A DNA stretch of 45,531 bases from Hypsibius dujardini (lineage: Eukaryota > Tardigrada > Eutardigrada > Parachela > Hypsibiidae), in NCBI GenBank assembly GCA_001579985.1, contig LRSR01012572.1, positions 1 through 45,531 of the forward strand. The letters run 5' to 3'. The notes under the pieces were generated by a model, which did no database searches, had not been told where the DNA came from, and saw only the letters and a program-made list of their open reading frames with translations. Numbering within the stretch: position 1 is the first letter of the stretch; the number at the start of each line of letters is the position of its first letter. Of this stretch, positions 22,511-33,249 are shown piece by piece. The translations under genes were made by a program, and so were the position numbers.

Positions 22511-23750
22511 TTCCGGGGGAGGCCATTGGAATGGACCTTTTCGACCCACTGACTCCGTCCATTTACTTTCTCTCATATCATGGTTTGAACCTTGCTCATG
22601 CACGTCTTAATCATTATAGATTTTACTAAACCCCATCTCGTTTACTGACAGACATTCACAATTTGTGAAAGGTGATTTTTAGACTTTGCTTTCCGTTTGT
22701 ACCGTATACCCCGGTCTGACTTACACACGCGGCAAAAACCTTGCGTTAACCGAGTTAAGCCATTACACTCGTTGCATGGTTGTTGTACACAGCCGCGAAT
22801 TAAAGTGCTTAATTCGGTCAGCGCAAGGTTATTGCCACGTGTGTATGTGATTCATACATATGCTAGAGTAAACTTGGACCGTTACGGTCGTGATTTGTCT
22901 GACTGATGATTGGCGGCACAATTTAGGACTTGACTTGACTGGACATTGCCTGCACGAATGACAGCCGCATGCCTGTCTATATGGCAGTCTGTTGTCTGCC
23001 TGTATTTACACCGGCTATGTCTGAGTAACGATTGTCTGTGTCTGTCTGTGTATACAAAATGTGTCTGTATGCCTCTCAGTCAGTAGCTCTGGGCTGTCTG
23101 TCTACCGACCAGCAATAGTTTCTGGCTGCCTGGATAGTTGTCTTTCTGTCTGTTCATGTGATTATTTTTCCATCGGATCACGGGTGTGACGAGTATCTGT
23201 GTGAATATCGTCCATCTCTTTCTGTGTCACTCTCTGTCTGCCTGTCTGAATGTTTGTCGGTTAGTATGTATTGTCTATGTTTCTGACTGGCTGCCAGTTT
23301 TTCTGTCTGCCTGTCCGCGAAATCATATATGTGAGAGTTTATTACTGTACCTAGCAGACTTGAATTTGTCTGCATTCACCCGGGACTCCATTGATTGAGG
23401 TTGTCTACAATATAGTATCATACTTGTCTGTTTCACGGCGTATCTGCCTGTTTTTCGCACCAGACATTGGACGGTTTGCACTTTGCAGTCAAGTTCGTGA
23501 GTTCGCTATGCAGTCATAGACAGTGCATATAGTACCGAGATTTTAAGTGGTGATAGACCTCGCCGGAGATTGAAATCGCTACCGCGGACCCAGAATCAGA
23601 AGTTCCCAGCGGTGAGAAGAAGCGTCAAACATTTCGAGGAAAGAACGGCGGATGACTGACATTCAAACGTTTTAACTTTAAGTTTTTCGGTTATTATCTT
23701 CCAACCAACGGTTTTTGTTTAGTCCTGCGAGGTGTTTATTCAGGCAAAAA
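22511..23750. other. Spacer between the two COQ3 copies
   Basis: It holds the 3' UTR of copy A, a 120-bp foldback element (22724-22843) and a degenerate TGTC/CTGT-rich zone (about 22960-23320). The copy B 5' UTR follows; acceptor-like sites end at 23722 and 23743, the latter 7 nt before the copy B ATG. Confidence 0.55.
22724..22843. mobile_element. 120-bp foldback element with TA flanks (MITE-like)
   Basis: The left arm from 22724 (CACACGCGGCAAAAACCTTG...) pairs with the right arm ending at 22843 (complement CACACGTGGCAATAACCTTG...). I count 34 matches over 41 aligned positions, with a loop of about 38 nt. TA dinucleotides at 22722-22723 and 22844-22845 look like a Tc1/mariner-type target duplication. 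It could also be read as a long RNA hairpin; no coding capacity. Confidence 0.75.
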
Positions 23751-24291
23751 ATGGTAAGACATTAAGCCATTGTCTCCAGATTTTACATATTTTGCAATTC
23801 ACATTCCTTTTAATAGGGTTTGATTTCACGCCTTTTTCTGCTGTCCTGGCTGCCGCTACGTCTGTGGCTGGAGCTCTTCCAGACATATGTGTGGCGACCG
23901 AAAGTCAAGCGCTCTCCTTCGCGCGACACCAGCAATGGAGGGGCGTACGGGAAGAATGGCGCAGCTCTGGACAGGGAAGTGGACGTGACCTATGTCAGTC
24001 CGGAAAAGTTGGATCGCCTCAACGAAGCCATGGACAAGTGGTGGAGCCCGATCACGCCACTCCAGGGCCTGAAGGCCATGAACAAGGTTCGTAGATCAGT
24101 TCACTGTTTGCTTGCCAAATGGGGCAGGACGGACTGATGGAGTCCCACCGCAGGTTTAGACAAGCAGCCATGCACACAATACGATGGGCAGACAAGACAA
24201 ATATCCAGCAATATAAACAGCTAAAATAGCAGACAGGCAGTCAGACAGACAGACAGACGGACAGACAGACACACAGACACACAGACACACA

Positions 24292-24363
<72 letters not shown>

Positions 24364-25631
24364 GACCCACACACACACACACACAAACAGGCAGACAGGC
24401 AGACAGGCAGATGGACGGACAAAAAGATGAAAAAGCTTAAACTTAGACATACAGACAAAAATCACGGAAAGCGAACGTTTCTGACTGTCCTATTTCGCAG
24501 GTTCGAATTCCAATCATCGTTCAAGCCTACTACAAAGATGTCTTGGAGCAAGATGTCGATTCTTCTTCGCTATCCGCCGTTTTGCAAAGCGAGACGCCAC
24601 TTCAGGGTGCAAAAATATGTGACATCGGTTGTGGCGGTGGTTTTTTGACGGAAGCTCTCGTGGATAGCGGTGCGGACGTGGTCGGAATTGAAGAGGACGA
24701 GTACGACGTTTTGGCTGCCAAAACTCATTGGAAGGAAACTCGCGGTAACGAAAAGAAGGGCCCGGAATACCATCACGTATCGGTGAAGGACTTCAGTGCC
24801 CGGCATGCCGGAGAATTTGACGTGGTGGTATGCTCCGAGTTGTTAGAGCATCTTGACGACCCGATGGGTTATCTTCCGTTTGTCTTGAAGCTGGTTCGCG
24901 AAGGTAGGTCTTAAGGCTCATACTTGCCCACTAGTACATTTACATTTCTGAACACCTGCTTGTTTGCCCGTCTGACTATCTACCTTTGTCTGTCCGACTT
25001 TCTATCTGCCGTCTGTCTGCCCGTTTATATGTCAGTCAGTCTGTTTGCCTGTCTGGATGTCTTTCTGTCTGTCCATCTGTCTGCCGGTTTGCCTGGCTGT
25101 TTGCTTGTTCGTCTGCCTGCCTGCCTGCCTGCGTCAGTATGTATGCCTTTCTGTCTGTCCATCTGTCTGCCGGTTTGCCTGGCTGTTTGCTTGTTCGTCT
25201 GTCTGCCTGCCTGCCTGCCTGCCTGCCTGCGTCAGTATGTATGCCTTTCTGTCCCTCAGTCTGCCTACCGGTCCGTTGTCTAGCTGTTTGAATATCTGCA
25301 CGCCTGCATGCCGCACTGACTCGTCATACCGTCCATAGGTGGAGTCGTAGTCATCACCACTAACAACCGGACTCTTTCTGCACTTGCTTTCGCTATCGCT
25401 TGGTTGGAACACGTAGTCGCCATCATCCCCGTCAACACCCACCATCTTCATCAATTCATCAAACCGGAGGAGATCGACTCGGTGTTTAGGAGCAACGGAT
25501 TCGTGACGAAGGACTTAATCGGATATCTGCCCATTGGACTGACCGCTAGACTAACATGGCGTTTGCAGTGGTTTTTGACCTCCTTCACCGGCGTTTGGTA
25601 TGCCCAAGTGGCAAAAAAGGAGGCAGCTTAG
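23751..25631 (+). CDS. COQ3: COQ3-like ubiquinone-biosynthesis O-methyltransferase, copy B
   Basis: This is the second COQ3-like methyltransferase, tandem to copy A. Exons: 23751-23753 (only the ATG), 23817-24086, 24501-24903, 25339-25631, giving 322 aa in frame. The start codon is followed directly by a GTAAGA donor, so the first coding exon is exactly one codon. Residues 2-25 (GLISRLFLLSWLPLRLWLEL) are hydrophobic with basic residues, compatible with a mitochondrial presequence or membrane anchor. Further landmarks are DKWWSP, the stretch LKAMNKVRIPII, SAM motif I (ICDIGCGGGFLTEAL, about 130-144), VVGIEED with Glu in the ribose-binding place, VVVCSELLEHLDDP, and GGVVVITTNNRT. The family NTHHLHQFIKPEEI block is kept better than in copy A. 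The two copies share almost no intron positions within the methyltransferase domain, so the duplication is old. Introns 2 and 3 carry GACA and TGTC arrays. Confidence 0.9.
24185..24425. repeat. (GACA)n plus (CA)n tract, COQ3-B intron 2
   Basis: GACA repeats flank a pure CA-dinucleotide run of about 70 bp (about 24291-24359) within the intron 24087-24500. Confidence 0.92.
24955..25300. repeat. (TGTC/TGCC)n tract, COQ3-B intron 3
   Basis: TGTC and CTGC repeats fill the intron 24904-25338. A segment of about 105-113 bp beginning CTTTCTGTCTGTCCATCTGT (25062) is repeated at 25147, with a third partial copy near 25244. Confidence 0.85.
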
Positions 25632-27528
25632 ATGAAGGCTCCATTGAGTTGTTAGTGTTTCTGTCAGTGGGATTGGATGAATCAGTGGTAACAATTGGAA
25701 ACGCCCGATTTTGGATTTTCATTCAAAAACTGAAAACAATGAGTCACTGCATAGTCAGCGTCCTCTATAGTGAGCTTTTTGAATTTTTTAATTGTCCAAT
25801 CATTTCGTTTCTTAAACATGTTCCCACAACTTTTTTCCTATCTGAAACGCGTTCCACCGGGTTATCAATTATTCTCTGTCTTTTAGGACCTGATGATAGC
25901 CAAAAATCTATGTGGAAGTTGTGATATCAGGGTGGCCCATTCCAGGGTACGAGAAAGTCAAGTGGCCCATTCTAGTGCCCTTACCTGATAAGCCATGAGT
26001 CTTAGTTCTTAATTTGAAGCGTCTACCGGGTGTGCTTACTTCATTGCTGCGAGAAATGGTTTGAAATATTCTGTAGCGACTGCTAGTTCGAGCATTAAGT
26101 ATATATTAAACAGTATGAGTACGCGGAGGGTGCCCCATTTTTAGCCACCCTTTTTTGGGTCCGATTACTGTATTACAATTCAATTAAGGGGGGGGGGACT
26201 TGATCTGTATGTTGATTTAAATTCTAGTTACTGCCGCATCCCAAATTCAGTTTGGAATCAATTGGCATCAGTCGCTCCGCTCCGCAAAATTTCGGAATTT
26301 TCAGATTGATTTTTTGTCTTTTATCAGCTGAACAATTGCATTTTATTTCTTTGATTTTGATAATCTCCTTCGAAAGAACTATTCAACATTAGAAGGATAT
26401 TTGAATTCGGGACATTCAGCATCTAAATTGAAATTTACGTTTCCGTTTCAAATCAATCAATCAATCAATCAATCGTTAGTCTCTCTTTGGAATCAGCTGT
26501 TTATGCAATCACTCAATCAAATCTCGAGATTTCGCATTTTTTTGCTGCCCTGTATCGGCGGTTCCTGATCATCCCGGTTTAGCTTCACCCCGACCGGACA
26601 TTTATTTCAAAGTGTGCGTATTTCAGAAAAGAATTCGTTATAATGATTGATTGTCTTGAAAAACATGTATTTTCAGGTCGAACCGATCAGCTGATGTTTT
26701 AACGTCTGGATATGGTTTGTCACCGAACACACAACAGAGTCTCTAGATCAAGCACCATTACTTAACGCTATAACGTTAACTTCAAAGTTACGGATAAGAC
26801 TTGAGTTAACGGTCGGCTCCGAACAGACTAATGAAATAGAGATTAAGAACAGATAAACATTTTATGAAACAGCACGCATTCAAAGATCACAACCGAGACC
26901 GCTGGAATCGGTAGCGGTGCCGAGACCGCTGGAATCGGTAGCGGTGCCGAGACCGCTGGAATCGGTAGCGGTGCCGAGACCGCTGGAATCGGTAACGGTG
27001 CCGAGACCGCTGGAATCGGTAACGGTGCCGAGACCGCTGGAATTGGTAACGGTGCCGAGACGCTGAATTATTACGCATTAAAATGAAAACTAAAAATCCT
27101 TGGTAACTAATTTTTTAGTCGACCAAAAATGCTAATTCGACGACTAATTGTATTTTTAGGAATCCCTTGCCCTGGTAGAAAATACGGTTATCTGAAGTTA
27201 GTATGGCTAACGTAACAGGTAACCTTTCTGCTTGACTAACTCATTGCCCTTGTAATGTATTCATCACAATCGTATATTTTTTATAAAGACAGAATAAAAA
27301 CCAACAAAGTCAAGAATACATCAAAACAGCCAAAAGTCTACCCGAAATAAACTGACCCGAATACTGGTCGATAAAATTAAAAACGCATATAAAAACATTC
27401 AGCGAAAATCACAATGCGAATTACGGAATACGAAACGCGTCCTCATGACACTTCATTTCAGCGAAAATCACAATGTACGATCGAATTGTACGATGGAATC
27501 GAATTACGGAATACGAAACGCGTCCTCA
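25632..27528. other. Convergent intergenic region COQ3-B / XYLT
   Basis: Both neighbours end here. It contains AATC/TCAA repeats (about 26450-26475), the direct repeat GTGGCCCATTC (about 25931 and 25960), the 27-bp minisatellite (26893-27064) and a 41-bp direct repeat overlapping the XYLT stop codon. I see no further gene. Confidence 0.5.
26893..27064. repeat. 27-bp minisatellite
   Basis: Six copies (starts 26893, 26920, 26947, 26974, 27001, 27028) of a unit starting CCGAGACCGCTGGAATCGGT. Copies 1-3 end AGCGGTG and copies 4-6 end AACGGTG; copy 6 has AATT for AATC, and a degraded half copy follows. Each unit is itself an imperfect palindrome (ACCGCTGGAATCGGTAGCGGT). On the minus strand it reads as a 9-residue R/H/Y/F repeat, which I take as non-coding. 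Confidence 0.92.
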
Positions 27529-27540
27529 TCACACTTCATT
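27417..27540. repeat. 41-bp direct repeat spanning the XYLT stop codon
   Basis: The block 27417-27457 recurs at 27500-27540 with one mismatch. A second short block, AGCGAAAATCACAATG, recurs at about 27401 and 27460. The XYLT stop codon and its last codons (DNEV) lie inside the second 41-bp copy. Confidence 0.88.
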
Positions 27541-29849
27541 ATCAGGATTTACATTTTCCGGGAAAACGAGCGAGTCGTCGTGGTAGAGCGACGTCCACTC
27601 CGTGGTCCGGCACGCCTCCCCGAGGCAGACATCCTCGACGATGAAGAAGTCCGCCAGCAGTTCGCGGATCCATCCACGCAGTTCCTGTCCAGTCTTCCGG
27701 GCGTTTCGGTCGGCTTCTGCCTTTTTAGCGGCCGGACGCAGACTGGGGAACAGCCGTGCCACCGAGGTGAAGTTGTGGACGATGTAGACGTTCCCGGCCG
27801 GTCCGGCATTCTCCGCGGCCGGAATGCCATCGAGCTGACCGGGAGCCGGGAGGAGGGGCACGATGAGGAATTTGGTGTGAGCAATGGGCTTCCATCGGTG
27901 CATGAGGAAGACGCTCCAGACACCGGGACGAAGGGGCTTGCGGAATTCCGGCTGGTGCAGGCCCACGTGAGATTCTGCTGTGACATTTAGCTGAAAAGAC
28001 AATCAGGACGTCGCATCATCACTTAACGCCGTTTTCCACATTTCAAATTTATTTATAAAACCTCATACTTTTATGTCACTTAATTAAACTTAAATGAATG
28101 TAGACTACTAATTTAACTGCTTGGGTTGGTCATTTTAAACTGGCCAATAAAGAAACAAGCCCGTTTTGGGCATTGCAAAATCAAACCCAATTTCACATCT
28201 TTTCGCTGAATCATAAAAAACGTTTTAGCGCTTGCAAATTTTACAATAAATTTTGACTGAAACGTGATAAATTTGTTATAATTTTATTTTTATTCATTTA
28301 ATTTAAGTAACAGGGTACATATGTTATTAACTACTGTACATTTTGACCAATTTGTTTAACTTAATCTGCAAGAGTCTCCAGTTTTGACGTTACTTGTCAG
28401 AGAAGTAAATTCCTGACCTGACCGACCAGTCTTGCTATTGGCACTTGCTGAATTCATAAGTCGTGCATACCTCAAAGGATCCTGCGACGACGTCAGCGGG
28501 GTCAATCCAGACAACAGACAACAACTCTGCCGGTCCTTCAGACACTGTGTAAGCCAGTGCGGGGTCACAGTCTGGTCCGTGAACGAAAGCATAATTTCGA
28601 AAAATCTCTTCCTTTTCATCGAAATTGGTGGACACCTAAAATAACTGACTTGATAAAGTAGAGAAGCAAATGCGCCAATGTAAATGTGTTTGTCCGCCTC
28701 CCAGTCTATCTTTCTATCGGTCTTTCTGTCTGTCTGTCTGTCTGTCTGCCTGTCTATCTGTCTGTCAGTGTGTTCACAACCTACCGTCGCGTTTCACACC
28801 TGTAAGTTAAGGATCCGGCTCGCAGGGCTGCCCTCCACCAACGGTTCGTGCAATCGAAAGTGATCCTTCACAGAAATCAGCCTCTCTTCCACCAAATCAT
28901 CCCTCCCATGAGAGCTCGAAACTGCAAAATCTTGTTCCTGAATATCATCAGTGATTTCCGGACCGAGTAAGGAAGGCAAAGCCTGTGTCAGCACCAGGTG
29001 CCGTTCACCGTGTAAGCTCATGGTAGCGTGGACGAATATCACGTCCGGGGTGAGATCGAGTTTGAGCAGTTCAATTGCTTGCGGCAATCGTCGGTCAGAT
29101 TCAAGCTGCGACAATCCCTCAAAAAGAGACCTCGCGGCATCAGATGGAAACTCTCCCCGGGGGCCACCAAATAGGTTGAGCCAGTGCCTATTCCACGTTG
29201 CCGGAATCTCTGCCAAGACCATCCCCGGCGGGTATTCATCGAGATCGGCTAGCACTGTGTTGATGATTTTCAGATCGACCATGGGGTCAAACTTTCGGGC
29301 GAAGAAGATAGGCTTAGGTGAGTAACTCTGCGATACAAAGTTCTAATTAAATCAGAGCACTGATTGAGTATATTGGCCTGGCTCTCTGGCTGTCTGCCTG
29401 TCTGTTTGTTTGTCTGCCTGCCTGCCTACCTGTCTGTCTGTCTGTCTGGTTGCATGTCTGTCTGACTGTCTGTCTGACTGTTAGTCTACTGATATGTCTG
29501 TCGCCTTGTATGCAGAGCAATATACTATACCATTATCAAGGCCTTACCAGTATCTTCTTTTCATCCTCCGTGCGAAAGACATTTGGAGAGCAACCGCACC
29601 AGTCAACGATGTGCCTATGCTGACAGGAGCATCCCTTGTTTCGCTTCCAGTTGGTCAGACGCAGGTTGTTGTTGTGGTAAGTGTGGCAGAATCGGCTATT
29701 ACGTAGAACCGTGTGGAAGAAACTCTACAAAAACAGACACTCAGATGGATCCAGTAAACCAACAGATATAAAATAATAGGCATTTCGACATACAACCAGA
29801 CAGAAAGACAGCCAGGATGGCATGCCAGCAGACTGTAAGGCAGACAGAC

Positions 29850-29896
<47 letters not shown>

Positions 29897-32432
29897 GAGA
29901 TAGATAGATAGAAAAGATAAGATAAAAAACAATTTTTAACCTCGGCTGGAAGTAAGGTGTGGTTGAAAATCTTGCGCAGTCCAATCAGCAACTCCCCCAT
30001 AGCATCATCCTGGAGGTACTGGCAGAAGTCTCGATGAAGCGCCACCCAGTCGCTGCCGCCGTCGATGGTCACACCGCTCGGCAGAGTGCGTACCCCCATT
30101 CGCCACATACGGTTCTCGCATTCGAAAAACGATTTTTCCAGGCCTTGCCTTTTGAAAAACCTAACCACGCAACGCAAGACATCAGACCCATGCGATCCGC
30201 ATTTAACTATTCCGATGGAAACATTTGGTCTTACTTTTCAGTGGTGAGTCCGCTAGATTTCACAAAATTTTTGCCGTAATGTCGTGATAGAAATTCCACA
30301 AGTTCGTCGTTCGTCCTGTCAATTTGGCGAAATAAATCACAACCGAGAGACATATAAACAGGGGGACATGCAGCCAAACAACCAAAAAAAGAGACAACTA
30401 GACAGACAGACAGACAAACAAACAGACAAGACAGAAAGACAGACAAACAGACAGACAAGCAGATGCACAGACGCATAGACAGACAAACAGACAGACAAAC
30501 AGACAAACAGACAAACAGACAAACAGACAGACATACAGACAAACAGACAGACAAACAAACAGACAGACAGACAGAAAAACAAACAAACAGGCAGACAGGC
30601 AGACAAATGGATACAGACGAAGCCACAGGCAGAAAAGGAACTAACAAGCACATCAGAATGAATGAGGCAAATAACTCGTGGTACATACTTGATCGGCAGA
30701 TCGGACTCGCTCAAATTCAGGAAATAATCCCAATCCTTCCAGCCGCTTTCCTCCAGTCCAAACCGCATAGCATCCAGGAGCGTGGTCAGCAGGCTGGCAC
30801 CACCCCAAATGGGGGCATGTCGAGTTCTAAGAAGCTTCACGTTGGGAAACGTCCCGTATCTAGCCGTTTCCAACAGTAGAAGTTCGTCAAAAAGGTACTC
30901 GCTCCTCTGCAAGCAACAAAAAGACTTCCCAACTACGCTTCATCTAGAGGTCAGAGTGCTCCAGAAATATCATACCCGATCGACGTGGATGAGATAGTAG
31001 TGCTCCTTCCGATAGATGAGCTTTAGCAGGCGCCGGATCTGCCGGCTGTCCCGGCCGTGAACCGTCAGGACGAAAAGGATTCTGATGGTGGGAGGATGGT
31101 CCAGCTTGACAGGAACTTCTTCGCCTCCTGGATTAGGTAGAAGCAAAAGATGACGGTTAGTATGGAAACATCAACGGCGGAATGAAAATTTAGTTTCCGC
31201 AAAACATTTTTCAATTATATGCCAGATTAATTTGAAACAAAAATAACTAAACAATAACTTTCACGAATAAATTCTGGGAGATGACTGGATATTTCCATTA
31301 AGTTCACCAACATTTTTGTTTTAAAAGCCCTAATCTAAAATATTAGAAACTTTTACAATGGGAACAATTAATCTAAAAACATTATTAGTAACTAATTAGT
31401 TAGCAACTCACTTCCAATTGAAAATTAAATTTACTCGTAAATCCATAATTTTATTGTTCGACTGCGGCATAGAACTGTATTAAATAAATACATCAGGCCA
31501 AAAGTGTTAGCGGATTGATCCGCAAGCAATTTCTCAATCAATCAACCAATCAATCGATATATCTATCAATCCATTAATTGATTGCTCAATCAATCAATCA
31601 ACCAAACGTACCGGTGCTTTCCGCCGGACAGAGATTCGGCAGGCTTTTCGGGTAAATCGAATTTGTCTGCAAGGCACAACCAAACTTTTCCAGTTCGTCC
31701 TTGCAGAACGACGTCTTGGCTCGATGAATAGCCGACAGGACTTCCCGCGATGTGATATTGCACATAGGAGTTTTCACCATACTCAGCGGAACAGTCTGCA
31801 AACGGAGGAAACGCTTGATTGATGTATTGATTAGTGGACAGCTAAGCTGACAATGTGATCTGTGCGTTGATTGATTAATGTATTGATTAGTGGACAGCTA
31901 AGCTGACAATGTGATCTGTGCGTTGATTGATTGATGTATTGATTAGTGGACAGATAAGCTGACAATGTGATCTGTCCGTTGATTGATTGATGAGTTGTCT
32001 AGTTAGAAACGAAACTGTGTTGGGTAGATTGTATTCTTGCTTAAATAACGTATTGGAATTCAAGTAAAATATAAAACACATTAATCAGTCTGCAATGAAC
32101 AATGAAAAGTCGCTTTTTAAATCATATACAATGTCATTTAAATGTATTTAAACAACACTATCAAATTCAATTGGACGGTTGATTGATTTTTTGAATAGCT
32201 CGAATAATAAAATCAATAAATATTTCGCCAAGCCTTCCTTCTTTACCTGTCGTAGAGATCCAACCACAATCGCAAAAAGCACAATTCCAACCGCCCATGA
32301 CGCAGTGGAAAGTGAGCGGAAGCGAGGAGAAATGCGATTCCAGCAAGATGTCAGTCGCGTCTCAGCTGCAACTTCTTCTGGCTGAATCGCAGGGGGAAAT
32401 ACTTCCGACGGCAGATCTTCGGGGACAGTCAT
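27529..32432 (-). CDS. XYLT: Peptide O-xylosyltransferase (glycosaminoglycan initiation)
   Basis: This is a type II Golgi enzyme of family GT14; it transfers xylose from UDP-xylose to serine in proteoglycan core proteins. Ten exons join to 790 aa: 32247-32432, 31612-31795, 30976-31127, 30689-30906, 30235-30315, 29941-30160, 29548-29724, 28800-29327, 28471-28635, 27529-27990. In order: short cytosolic tail, one membrane segment (about 46-60), Cys-containing stem, then the catalytic domain with [67 protein letters not shown] (307-312) and the Cys-rich [17 protein letters not shown] block (379-395). The C-terminal domain typical of xylosyltransferases follows ([28 protein letters not shown]). 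Length fits invertebrate enzymes. The start is the first Met of the exon; a six-codon upstream ORF ends just before it. Stop codon lies in a duplicated block. Confidence 0.95.
28695..28772. repeat. (TGTC)n tract, XYLT intron 8
   Basis: CTGT/TGTC array on the + strand in the intron 28636-28799; reads GACA in the transcript. Confidence 0.85.
29378..29510. repeat. (TGTC)n tract, XYLT intron 7
   Basis: CTGT array in the intron 29328-29547; GACA sense in the transcript, inverted relative to the next upstream tract (29795-29905). Confidence 0.85.
29795..29905. repeat. (GACA)n tract, XYLT intron 6
   Basis: GACA array with a pure core in the intron 29725-29940; TGTC sense in the transcript. Confidence 0.88.
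30385..30615. repeat. (GACA/AACA)n tract, XYLT intron 4
   Basis: GACA and AACA repeats within the intron 30316-30688. The reverse-frame S/V/C/L open frames here are repeat artefacts. Confidence 0.88.
31817..31995. repeat. 56-bp tandem triplicate in XYLT intron 1
   Basis: The segment containing TTAGTGGACAGCTAAGCTGA recurs at 31831, 31887 and 31943 (56-bp period) with few substitutions. TTGATTGATTGA runs separate the copies. A related TCAATCAA tract lies in the same gene just beyond exon 2 (31530-31600). Confidence 0.9.
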
Positions 32433-33249
32433 TCTCAGCCAGTGAAAGGATTCATTCTCTGCTGTTCACAATTCAAAACAACGCCTCATCAAGCAACATC
32501 GAAGGCTTCAAATCTTTTTCATTGTTGCTGTAAAATACGGCATCAATCCATCAATCAACCGACAGACTCAAGCGATCAATGGAGCCAGAAAGTGAGTTGA
32601 CAAAAAGTTCGCGAACAATGCATGACAAAAAGATACGACCAACTATCAAAAATCGAACAACTATCAAAAACGTCGGGAACAACTGCGAAAACAATCTCGA
32701 ACAAATGTCAAAACTCGCGAACGGTTGTGAAAAAAATTAGGAACCACTGCGACAAAATTGGGAACAAATCACAACTGTAGAAAAGTCGCGAACAACTGTC
32801 AAAAGTTGGGAACGACGTTGAAAAAATTACGAACAAAATGCCAAAAACTCGCGAACAATTGTAAAAAGATTGCGAATCGCCGTCGCAAAATCGCGAACTG
32901 CCGTCGCAAAATGGTGAACTGCCGTCGCAAAATCGTGAACTGCCGTCGCAAAATCGCGAACTGCCGTCGCAAAATCGTGAACTGTCGTCGCAAAATCGTG
33001 AACTACACAACTTTCGCGATTTTTCATAGTTGTGTTTTTCTACAGTTCTTCGTAGCTTTATACAGTTGTGGCCTACGAGAAGTCGCGATGAACTATGAAA
33101 AAGTCGCGAGGAAGTATGAGACAGAAAAAGTAAAACATGGTCAAATATGCAGCTACAAAAAAAACATCGCCAGGGCGAATTTCGTCCAAAACGACCTCGA
33201 CATGGACTGCTTGCTCAACCCAAAGCCAAAATCACACAAAACAACCCGG
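32433..33249. other. Intergenic region XYLT / KPTN
   Basis: Between the XYLT start and the KPTN stop, both on the minus strand. Most of it is a degenerate repeat field (about 32590-33130) described separately. XYLT promoter elements should lie in the first few hundred bases; none is recognisable. Confidence 0.5.
32590..33130. repeat. Degenerate 20-21 bp repeat field with 21-bp core array
   Basis: The core (about 32875-33005) has six to seven copies of a 21-bp unit GAACTGCCGTCGCAAAATCG(T/C). Around it are looser copies such as GCGAACAACTGTCAAAA. Because 21 is a multiple of three, several frames stay open on both strands and give repetitive K/N/C/R or D/F/A/T/V peptides. I regard these as non-coding. 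Confidence 0.85.

Noticed and set aside
26887-27078. 63-aa minus-strand frame with RYRFQRSRH repeats
   Set aside because: Pure translation of the 27-bp minisatellite (a multiple of three), with no flanking coding sequence.
30231-30912. Long minus-strand open frames rich in SVCLSVCL (also at 8437-8855, 9449-9827, 24156-24465, 40266-40528 and elsewhere)
   Set aside because: They are translations of (TGTC)n or (GACA)n arrays, whose period keeps frames open. In most cases they merely extend a real exon into the repeat.
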